From Anaerobacterium chartisolvens (lineage in GTDB: Bacteria > Bacillota > Clostridia > Acetivibrionales > DSM-27016), in NCBI RefSeq assembly GCF_003337415.1, contig NZ_QPJT01000029.1, forward strand, positions 1-48,687: DNA of 48,687 bases. Reading direction: 5' to 3'. The notes beneath the pieces were generated by a model that was not told where the DNA came from, made no database searches, and saw only the letters and a list, made by a program, of their open reading frames with translations. The translations under genes were made by a program, and so were the position numbers. Positions within the stretch are counted from its first letter, which is position 1; each line of letters starts with the position of its first letter. This document shows positions 43,061-48,687 of the stretch, piece after piece.

Positions 43061-43134
43061 CAGACTTCATCAAGCAATTCTTTCAGTTTTTGTGCAATTT
43101 CATGTGAAGTCATGTTTATTGTATTCATAGCCAT
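43060..43134 (-). CDS. Tiny ORF with a perfect ribosome-binding site
   Basis: 24 codons starting MAMNTINM and ending KELLDEV. AGGAGG lies 4 bases before the start, the best-looking site in this area. The peptide is amphipathic. It overlaps the 35-codon ORF at 43100 in another frame, so one of them is likely spurious or they are coupled. Confidence 0.25.
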   Translation of the reverse strand: MAMNTINMTSHEIAQKLKELLDEV

Positions 43135-43207
43135 TTTGCCTCCTATCTAAATTTGCAATATCTTTATCAAGCTGATTAACAGCAAATTGGGATTGCTCAA
43201 CGCTCAT
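43100..43207 (-). CDS. Short ORF, possible truncated coiled-coil protein start
   Basis: 35 codons starting MSVEQSQFAVNQLDKDIANL. The start resembles N-termini of coiled-coil proteins that begin with a 'LDKDIANLxKK' heptad pattern, but the frame ends soon after. It may be a remnant. The ribosome-binding site is weak (AGGGA). Confidence 0.25.
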   Translation of the reverse strand: MSVEQSQFAVNQLDKDIANLDRRQNGYEYNKHDFT

Positions 43208-43252
43208 AACTATACGTCCCTGCTTTGTTAAATATATAATGTAAATGATAAT

Positions 43253-43915
43253 TTATTTTTTTATTCTTTTAGCAGTGAAATCAGTATGGTCAAACTCAAA
43301 TTGATGATCTCTATTATTTTCACAATAACCGATAACATGTCCTGTTTCAAAGTTTTTGAAGAAATTAATTTTCCCATTGCATTCATCGCAATTTCCGGCA
43401 ATTTTAATTCTAACTACTCTTCCATCATCAAGCTTTTTTAACCGAATGCTTACTAATTTAAAAGGCCTTAACCACGTAAATCCATGTGTTTTAGATAAAT
43501 CTTTACAAATAGCATACAGATAGACACCAATACCACAAAGGACAATAGCAAAAGGCAAAATTATACTTGTAAATCCTAAATTTGTAGACTTAAAATTTAT
43601 AAAGGAAGTTATAATTGTAATTAAGCTACCAATAAATCCAATAACCATAGCAAAAGTCGAAAATGTTTTTAATTTATCATACTTAATCCCCTTTCCCTTT
43701 ACAGTATAGGTACAGGGGATTTTCCCTGACTCTCTGTTATTAATATGGTTTTCGATTTTTCCTATTCTTACTTTATTTCCACTACCAACTCCAATGCCGA
43801 CACTTCCAGCGGTTATTTTTATTTCCTGTTGAACATCATTATTCAATGGTGCTGCACAGTTTGGGCAAAAATTCTTTTTTTCTTTAATTTCATCTCCACA
43901 GTTTGGGCAATTCAT
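43253..43915 (-). CDS. Zinc-ribbon membrane protein
   Basis: 220 aa. The N-terminal zinc ribbon is MNCPNCGDEIKEKKNFCPNC (two CPNC knuckles). A linker, two membrane helices (about residues 82-104 and 112-134) and a second Cys-rich part ('GNCDECNGKINFF', 'GYCENNRDHQFEF') follow. A short AAAGCGAGG ribosome-binding site lies before the start. The gene is co-oriented with the membrane nuclease gene upstream of it (end at 44002, 87 bp gap), so both may belong to one transcript. Function unknown. Confidence 0.65.
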   Translation of the reverse strand: MNCPNCGDEIKEKKNFCPNCAAPLNNDVQQEIKITAGSVGIGVGSGNKVRIGKIENHINNRESGKIPCTYTVKGKGIKYDKLKTFSTFAMVIGFIGSLITIITSFINFKSTNLGFTSIILPFAIVLCGIGVYLYAICKDLSKTHGFTWLRPFKLVSIRLKKLDDGRVVRIKIAGNCDECNGKINFFKNFETGHVIGYCENNRDHQFEFDHTDFTAKRIKK

Positions 43916-44001
43916 AATTAACCTCGCTTTTATAATTATTTTTTGATTTTTCTTTCCAACACCTTTATTTCTTCTTATAGTAAAGATCGACCTTCCACAC
44001 C

Positions 44002-45993
44002 CTATCCCTTTTTCTGCAGCTCTATTTTAACGTCATACCCATATTCCTGAAACATATGGACTAAATTGGACCCGTCAATCAAGGTGATGGGCTTATCCTT
44101 TGAAAATTCGCGGGCATCATTCCCGTAATAGCTCGTTGTTACCAGAATCCCTTTAACAGCGCCTTCGTTTATCATGGTTCCATATAAATCTCTTACCGCT
44201 GATACAGAGACGACATTATTGTATCTTTTAGCCTGTATGACAAATTTTCCGCCACGGATAGGATCAGGATCAAAAGCGATAGCATCTACTCCTCCATCAC
44301 GGCTGGCCTGAGTAACTTTTACCTCAGCGCCATCCTTTGAGAATATTTTTGAAAATAATTCCCTGACTAAATGCTCAAAATCCTCCCAGTCCATTGTTGC
44401 TAAATTATCTATGCTATTAATTCCCGCCAGCACTTCTTTGGACTCGACAAACCTGCTGTCTTCTCTGTTTATTTCCATTATAGGTTTTACAGGAGCCATT
44501 GCAGCAAGGGGGCCTGCGGTAAGACCTTTTAGGCTGCGAATACATTCTCGGGGACAGATTCTTGATAAATTAAATGATTGGAATACTTCCTTTGACACTT
44601 GGCACGAGATAATACATGAGGTAAATTCATTTCCTGTTGATTTATCTATTCCTTTTACCCATCCATTGAATACTACTGATTTAACAAAATTTGTATATAC
44701 GGAATCAAATACCTTATGGATATTTACTAAAGCTATCTGAAATATAACTGATTCATAAAAAGTGTCAAGCTCTTTCTGCTTAATATATATAGGCTCTATG
44801 GTTTTACGGACTTGAACAAATTTATATCCATTTATTTTTGGAATATTATCAATGTCTGGCAACCAGTAAGAGAGTATTGCTGCACCACTTATAGGTTCAA
44901 ATGCTATCTCTAAATCTTTATTGTTATCATAAGGAAAAACCGGCTTATATAAAACTAAACTTAAATATTTTTCAATAGCTTCAGGAATGCCATTTTCAAA
45001 TTCGTTTCTGAAGCTATTAATTGAGTCATTATGCTCTTTTTGTTTTTGAAGGAAAACGCTTTTTTCATTTTCATACTGTGCTTGTGCTGAAGCTCTTCTG
45101 GAGTTGTATTCTTCTAAGCTTTTAGTATTTTCAGATAATATCTGATTTTTATATTTTTCATATTTTTTCATTTCTTCATTATAGGCTACTTTTACAGCTT
45201 CTTCAGCAGAAATTCTTTTTACCCTGAAATATGGAATTAAATTTTCTATAAATCTTTTGTCGGTAAGCCCCGCATTTTTCATATAGGTCTCTAAATCCAT
45301 TGGTTCATGAGGAGTGATAGCTACCGGCACCTGCTCGTTAAAAATAAATTTCTTATTAAATGGCTTAGTATTATATAATGTGTGCCAATCTATTTTATTT
45401 TTGACGGACAAAGCTCTGGAGAGTATATTATTATATTCTTCAATAAAATCTTCAGACTCTTTTGTTTTTTCAAGAGCCTGTTCTTTTAAACGGTCTATTT
45501 GAGAAGTTGGCTTTAACATTGAATCTTCTCTTGTAAGAGGTGCTTCATGTTTACTATTAAGGCTGAAATTAGATTTATTGAGTTTTTTTTTGTCGTCCGT
45601 ACGAACTGGAGACAAAGTGTGTTTACTGCCATTATATATTCTAACGATATTATTCCTCTGACGGCTTTCTTGAGGATGTTTGAATCTTTTATAGGCTATA
45701 AATCCGGCGGAGCCAGCAACTGCAGAAGTTAAAAGAATAGTCGCGGACTTTTCATCAAATTTATAAATAATTATAATTAAGGCTAATAACGATACTATTA
45801 TATCTGTTTCATTGTGCCGGAATTTTTTTAGTCCAGGTAACCTCACAATAACAGGTCTGGATACAAAATAACAGAATAAGATTGCTACAGAATCTAGTAA
45901 GAACTTATTATGTACATTAGGGTATGCAAGTAAATATCTTAAGATAGCAGAAGTTATAACTAATGTAATAAAATATGCACCTATTTCTTTCAA
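44002..45993 (-). CDS. Membrane-anchored Mrr-like endonuclease
   Basis: 663 aa. Four hydrophobic segments in the first 110 residues, a long charged helical region (about 160-330, including a coiled-coil-like KYEKYKNQILSE stretch), and a C-terminal Mrr_cat domain: 'EDFEHLVRELFSKIF', 'SRDGGVDAIAFD', 'FVIQAKRYNN' and 'KGILVTTSYYGNDARE', with Asp, Gln and Lys in order. Membrane attachment suggests it attacks incoming DNA at the envelope, or acts in entry exclusion; both are inferences. The gene runs opposite to the ftsK operon. Confidence 0.8.
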   Translation of the reverse strand: MKEIGAYFITLVITSAILRYLLAYPNVHNKFLLDSVAILFCYFVSRPVIVRLPGLKKFRHNETDIIVSLLALIIIIYKFDEKSATILLTSAVAGSAGFIAYKRFKHPQESRQRNNIVRIYNGSKHTLSPVRTDDKKKLNKSNFSLNSKHEAPLTREDSMLKPTSQIDRLKEQALEKTKESEDFIEEYNNILSRALSVKNKIDWHTLYNTKPFNKKFIFNEQVPVAITPHEPMDLETYMKNAGLTDKRFIENLIPYFRVKRISAEEAVKVAYNEEMKKYEKYKNQILSENTKSLEEYNSRRASAQAQYENEKSVFLQKQKEHNDSINSFRNEFENGIPEAIEKYLSLVLYKPVFPYDNNKDLEIAFEPISGAAILSYWLPDIDNIPKINGYKFVQVRKTIEPIYIKQKELDTFYESVIFQIALVNIHKVFDSVYTNFVKSVVFNGWVKGIDKSTGNEFTSCIISCQVSKEVFQSFNLSRICPRECIRSLKGLTAGPLAAMAPVKPIMEINREDSRFVESKEVLAGINSIDNLATMDWEDFEHLVRELFSKIFSKDGAEVKVTQASRDGGVDAIAFDPDPIRGGKFVIQAKRYNNVVSVSAVRDLYGTMINEGAVKGILVTTSYYGNDAREFSKDKPITLIDGSNLVHMFQEYGYDVKIELQKKG

Positions 45994-46260
45994 AATATAG
46001 CTTCCTCCATAATACTATAAATAATATGAAATACGAGTTTTGCAGTTTGTGCTTTAATAATATACGAAAACTCACACATCTTAGCAAATTATACCATAAA
46101 CTATAAGTCCCAGCAAACATGAATATTATCATATTCTGTCACTTATGCACTTCTTTTGTCGATGAACAATAAAATGCAACCATTTCTATTGATTTCCTTT
46201 GCAAGATAATATAAAATTTCAAATAAATATTAAAAACATAGAAGATGTTTGTAGAATGAG

Positions 46261-47133
46261 GTGAATAAAGATAGAATGAAAGATGGACTTATGCATATGC
46301 TTTGGAATGTCATATTTGTTAGCATACCCGAAGAAACCTTTTTGGTTTGTTTTATTTTAGTATTGCAAAAAAAGTTTGACTATCTAAACTTTTCTAATAA
46401 AATAATGTTCTCAAAATTTGCTGTTGCGATTTTAATTCCAGCTATACTTTCCAACATATTAAAATATTTTGGTATTGAGGGAAATAACGTGTTGCTCTTT
46501 TTTATACCTACTCTTATAATTTCTATGCTGATAATATATAAAGCAAATACAATTAGAAAGTTATTAGACTCAGTGGTAAGTACACTGATTGCTGTATTTG
46601 TGTGGATGACAATCGAATTTATGTACATGCCGATAGTTATTAATCTTATTAGTGCTACTGTGGTAGAAATAAATAGCTCGGTATTTTTGAATTTTTTATT
46701 AACAATACCCGAAAGGCTGCTTGAAATTTTAATAATTGCTTATTTCTTAAAAAGAAAGTTTAATGCATTTAAGATTGATATAATAAGAACTATTTCTAAA
46801 AGTAGAGCAATGACTATATTTTCTCTAATTTTATTATCAATTAACATATTTATTATTGGTCTTGGAGGTAAATTTATTATATTTGATAGATGCTTGGTAT
46901 CTCTGGATATTGGTAAGCAATTATTTTTCATTATTGAAACACTTATAATCCCTATTTTTAACATGGTAATAATCTATGTGATAGTTTATAACATGAAATA
47001 CAAGGAAATAGCTGAAAAAGTAGTAAAGCGAGATAATATAAATACAGTTATAGCAATTGTAGATTCATCATTAAACGAAGGTAAATATAAAGAAGCTTCG
47101 GCAGCTCTGGAAGATATTAAAACTATAATTTGA
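46261..47133 (+). CDS. Agr-like membrane sensor domain without a kinase
   Basis: 290 aa with seven hydrophobic segments in the first 245 residues, opening with 'IPEETFLVCFILVLQKKF' as in AgrC-type sensors of Clostridia. The cytoplasmic tail is only about 45 residues ('IAEKVVKRDNINTVIAIVD' to the end); it lacks the H-box and ATP-binding region of a histidine kinase. The start is uncertain: GTG 46261 or ATG 46276. A peptide precursor gene follows 19 bp downstream. It could bind the peptide and signal through another protein, or be a decayed receptor. Confidence 0.6.
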   Translation: MNKDRMKDGLMHMLWNVIFVSIPEETFLVCFILVLQKKFDYLNFSNKIMFSKFAVAILIPAILSNILKYFGIEGNNVLLFFIPTLIISMLIIYKANTIRKLLDSVVSTLIAVFVWMTIEFMYMPIVINLISATVVEINSSVFLNFLLTIPERLLEILIIAYFLKRKFNAFKIDIIRTISKSRAMTIFSLILLSINIFIIGLGGKFIIFDRCLVSLDIGKQLFFIIETLIIPIFNMVIIYVIVYNMKYKEIAEKVVKRDNINTVIAIVDSSLNEGKYKEASAALEDIKTII

Positions 47134-47152
47134 TTAGTGGAGGGGTTAAAGT

Positions 47153-47296
47153 ATGAAGGTTGTAAAAAGTGTATTACCATTTGTCTCACTTTTCTTAATT
47201 TTGATTTCAGCAGTTACTGTAAGCACTGCATCAGGGTGGATTTTTTATCAGCCCAAAGAGCCAAAGCAATTAAAAAAGCAGGCAAGAGCTTCTTAA
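47153..47296 (+). CDS. AgrD-like cyclic autoinducer peptide precursor
   Basis: 47 aa: an amphipathic/hydrophobic N-terminal helix (KSVLPFVSLFLILISAVTV), then 'STASGWIFYQPKEPKQLKK' and a charged tail. The pattern small-residue, aromatic-rich core, then YQPKxPK matches clostridial cyclic-lactone autoinducer (AgrD-like) precursors. The residue at the ring-closing position is Ser (SGWIF), not Cys, predicting a lactone instead of a thiolactone. GGAGGGG precedes the start. No agrB gene for processing is found in the window. Confidence 0.72.
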   Translation: MKVVKSVLPFVSLFLILISAVTVSTASGWIFYQPKEPKQLKKQARAS

Positions 47297-47315
47297 AGCT
47301 CTTGTCTGCTTTTTA
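47273..47315 (+). terminator. Terminator overlapping the end of the peptide gene
   Basis: AAAAAGCAGGCAAGAGCT (47273-47290) pairs with AGCTCTTGTCTGCTTTTT (47297-47314) with one G/T wobble, a 6-base loop and a short T-run. The left arm encodes the last residues of the peptide precursor. Confidence 0.85.
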
Positions 47316-47328
47316 AAAAAGGATAATT

Positions 47329-47910
47329 TTATGATCTCTTTTGAGCCATCATCCCATCAATAAAAGCTTCTATTTTAGATAAATCTAAATTGTTTTCAGT
47401 TATCTTTTTTAGCACTCTTTGCAAAGAAGAATTGCTTGAATATTGGAAAAAATCAGAATCCAATAATTCTTGATTTAGACTGTTTAAATAATAAAAATAA
47501 TCAGGGTCTTGACCCTCTGCCTTACATATCTGTAGTATCACTGATTTAGGTGGTTCTTTAATATTGCCTTCGTCATCTTTTTGGCCTTTTTCATAGGATT
47601 CCAATTGTAAGGCTGTAATAGGTATGTTTAATTTTTGCTGCAATTGCTCTGCAAATTCGGCATATGTTCTATTTCCCCTTAATTCAACCAGTTTATCTCT
47701 TTTAAATATGCTTTGATTTTCTCCCAATAAATCAGAGACAGAGACTCCTATAGCTTCCGCTATTTTTTGAGCAAGGGGCAATAAAGGTATTTTTTTACCC
47801 TTTTCAATTTCACTCATATAAGCAGTGGTGATACCGACAGCAGAAGCCAACTGATATGCCTTCATGCCTTTTAATATTCTAAACTTTTTAATATTAGATC
47901 CTAAGGTCAT
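47329..47910 (-). CDS. XRE-family transcription regulator
   Basis: 193 aa. The N-terminal 60 residues form a Cro/C1-type HTH ('MKAYQLASAVGITTAYMSEIEKGK'), followed by a second region with 'YAEFAEQLQQKLNIPITALQLESYEKG' that looks like another HTH-like half, then a helical C-terminus. AGGAG lies about 10 bases before ATG 47910. Its promoter (TTGCAA at 47977-47982, TAAAAT at 47954-47959, read on the minus strand) overlaps operator copy 1, so it is probably autoregulated. It is likely a regulator of element maintenance or transfer. Confidence 0.85.
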   Translation of the reverse strand: MTLGSNIKKFRILKGMKAYQLASAVGITTAYMSEIEKGKKIPLLPLAQKIAEAIGVSVSDLLGENQSIFKRDKLVELRGNRTYAEFAEQLQQKLNIPITALQLESYEKGQKDDEGNIKEPPKSVILQICKAEGQDPDYFYYLNSLNQELLDSDFFQYSSNSSLQRVLKKITENNLDLSKIEAFIDGMMAQKRS

Positions 47911-47935
47911 AGTTGTTCTGCTCCTAAATTTAGCT

Positions 47936-47948
47936 TAGCGTACAGCTA
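47936..47948. promoter_or_regulatory. Operator copy 1, TAGC-N5-GCTA
   Basis: TAGC, GTACA, GCTA: a dyad matching two other copies in the same intergenic region with the same 5-bp spacing. It covers the likely transcription start of the minus-strand XRE gene. Confidence 0.65.
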
Positions 47949-47953
47949 AATTT

Positions 47954-47982
47954 ATTTTATTTGAAAATTAGCGTAATTGCAA
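47954..47982 (-). promoter_or_regulatory. Promoter of the minus-strand XRE gene
   Basis: Read on the minus strand: TTGCAA (-35), 17-bp spacer, TAAAAT (-10). A half operator (TAGCGTAAT) lies in the spacer. Confidence 0.6.
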
Positions 47983-48015
47983 GATATTTTGAGAAACATT
48001 AAAATATCTTGCAAT
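47976..48015. repeat. 15-bp perfect inverted repeat between the XRE genes
   Basis: ATTGCAAGATATTTT (47976-47990) and its exact complement (48001-48015) with a 10-base centre. It overlaps the -35 of the minus-strand promoter and is distinct from the TAGC-N5-GCTA operators, so a second DNA-binding protein may act here. Confidence 0.75.
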
Positions 48016-48019
48016 AATT

Positions 48020-48032
48020 TAGCCATAAGCTA
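48020..48032. promoter_or_regulatory. Operator copy 2, TAGC-N5-GCTA
   Basis: TAGC, CATAA, GCTA. It lies 12 bp upstream of the -35 box of the plus-strand XRE gene. Confidence 0.65.
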
Positions 48033-48043
48033 CTTTGAAGAAT

Positions 48044-48072
48044 TTTACATACTAGCCTCAAGCTAATATAAT
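48044..48072 (+). promoter_or_regulatory. Promoter of the plus-strand XRE gene with operator copy 3
   Basis: TTTACA (48044-48049), 17 bp, TATAAT (48067-48072). Operator copy 3 (TAGC, CTCAA, GCTA; 48053-48065) fills the spacer, so binding there would block RNA polymerase. Confidence 0.8.
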
Positions 48073-48096
48073 TAAAAGCATTAGGAGGTGAGTTTG

Positions 48097-48285
48097 TTGC
48101 TCAATATAAAAAGTATACGTCAACAAAAGAAACTTAGTCAAGTTGATTTAGCGGAATCGACAGGTCTATCTGCTGCGTATATACATGAACTTGAAAAGGG
48201 GAAAAAAACAAATCCTACTATTGATACATTAATAAAAATATCTCAAGCATTAGGTGTTCCAATAACGGCTTTATTTAAAGATTAA
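48097..48285 (+). CDS. Small XRE-family regulator
   Basis: About 62 aa consisting almost only of a Cro/C1 HTH ('QQKKLSQVDLAESTGLSAAYIHELEKGKK'). TTG 48097 is chosen because AGGAGGTG ends 6 bases upstream; GTG 48088 would overlap that site. It is divergent from the longer XRE gene and shares its operators, a lambda-like arrangement of two regulators around one control region. Confidence 0.82.
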   Translation: MLNIKSIRQQKKLSQVDLAESTGLSAAYIHELEKGKKTNPTIDTLIKISQALGVPITALFKD

Positions 48286-48324
48286 TATAATAAATATCCC
48301 AATCCGAAGGGAGGTGACACAAAC

Positions 48325-48480
48325 ATGCAGCAGTTTTACACCCAGTCGCACGTAACAACGGTCTTTGTCCTTGGCATATTGCACGGCTTCTTAATGGGGG
48401 GGCCTGCTAATATCGCGGCTGAAGAGCAGGCCGAAGGCAGCAGCCGTAAAAAGCAAGATACCCAGTGCTGCAAACACTGA
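48325..48480 (+). CDS. Small hypothetical protein downstream of the XRE gene
   Basis: 51 aa with GGGAGGTGACAC upstream of ATG 48325. A hydrophobic stretch near residues 11-26 (TTVFVLGILHGFLMGG) and a Cys-rich, charged C-terminus (RKKQDTQCCKH) are visible. It starts 40 bp after the XRE stop and could be cotranscribed. Not recognised. The remaining 207 bp to the window end show no feature I can support. Confidence 0.4.
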   Translation: MQQFYTQSHVTTVFVLGILHGFLMGGPANIAAEEQAEGSSRKKQDTQCCKH

Positions 48481-48687
48481 GTATCCAAGTAAATCAACAA
48501 AGCTATTAAATTCAAGGGCTGTATAAACCCTGTACTTCTACTGTAATTATACAAAAGATATTACTGGAAATCAATAGGCAAAATGGCATGACTGCACCTT
48601 GACAAAGAAAGCTGTAATTCCCGGATACGAAAGGCAAAAGGGGTACAGCAGCATAAAACAAAGAAAGCCCTTGTATCGGGGCAGCAT

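Noticed and set aside
1-48687. A relaxase or replication initiator
   Set aside because: No HUH, MOB or Rep motif was found in any supported frame; such genes may lie outside the window.
1-48687. tRNA-linked attachment site
   Set aside because: No tRNA-like cloverleaf sequence was noticed; the element ends are probably outside the window.

Overview
The window looks like a stretch of an integrated conjugative or conjugation-derived element in a Clostridia-type Firmicute. The evidence is AGGAGG-type ribosome-binding sites, heavy AGG/AGA and ATA codon use, SpoIIIE-like and DUF4320-like proteins, and an Agr-like peptide. No rRNA, tRNA, CRISPR array or relaxase gene was seen. The backbone has moderate GC. 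The cargo in the middle is clearly AT-richer and reads like transferred DNA.

Layout. (1) 1-14510: one long co-directional backbone operon. After the 3' end of a DUF457/YdjM-like membrane gene come the parts of a Tad/Flp-type pilus: a TadZ/CpaE-like ATPase, CpaB, a second TadZ-like ATPase, TadA, TadB, TadC, a small Flp-like pilin, two TadE/DUF4320-like pseudopilins, a secreted CARDB protein and an A24 prepilin peptidase. These are followed by a PH-domain protein, a VirB6/TrbL-like channel protein and a VirB3/PrgI-like protein. (2) 14511-36236: about 21.7 kb of mostly defence-like cargo separates the VirB3-like gene from its usual neighbour virB4. It holds a STAND-like NTPase, a RecD-like helicase with a terminal nuclease, a TIR/SEFIR remnant, a HEPN-like protein, an unknown 342-aa protein, an AAA+ ATPase/subtilase/DUF6338 operon, a radical-SAM protein, a NACHT protein with a nuclease domain, and an Mrr-like nuclease. 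Mixed in are one intact tyrosine recombinase, two broken copies of it, two truncated copies of the virB4 5' end, and a decayed ftsK fragment. (3) 36237-42044: the backbone resumes with virB4, an M23/lytic-transglycosylase-like wall hydrolase, a small ribbon-helix-helix protein, a small membrane protein and an FtsK/SpoIIIE-type DNA pump. (4) 42045-48687: an accessory end with a frameshifted Hol_Tox-like peptide, small proteins, a zinc-ribbon membrane protein, a membrane-anchored Mrr-like nuclease, an Agr-like sensor plus cyclic-peptide precursor, and two divergent XRE regulators sharing operators.

Main observation. Each recombinase copy is followed directly by a 28-bp dif-like site (two 11-bp arms ending ATTA and beginning TAAT, around a fixed centre TGGCTA). 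Each virB4 5' copy is preceded by a similar site with a different fixed centre (TCCATA or TCTATA). The cargo-facing arms of the left and right sites co-vary (GGGAAG with CTTCCC around one cargo, GCGAA with TTCGC around another), while the backbone-facing arms stay nearly constant. This is what a natural cassette-exchange slot would leave behind: incompatible left and right centres, cargo carrying its own matched arms, and a dedicated recombinase. It is an inference from sequence, and homologous recombination between repeated flanks is the main alternative.

Other points of interest are five TGGATA boxes spaced exactly 21 bp apart in front of the AAA+/subtilase operon (whose ATPase ends in an HTH-like segment), a Tad pilus joined to a Gram-positive T4SS with an FtsK-type pump, an Agr-like sensor without a kinase beside a serine-type autoinducer precursor and no AgrB, and a ribbon-helix-helix gene bracketed by matching inverted repeats.
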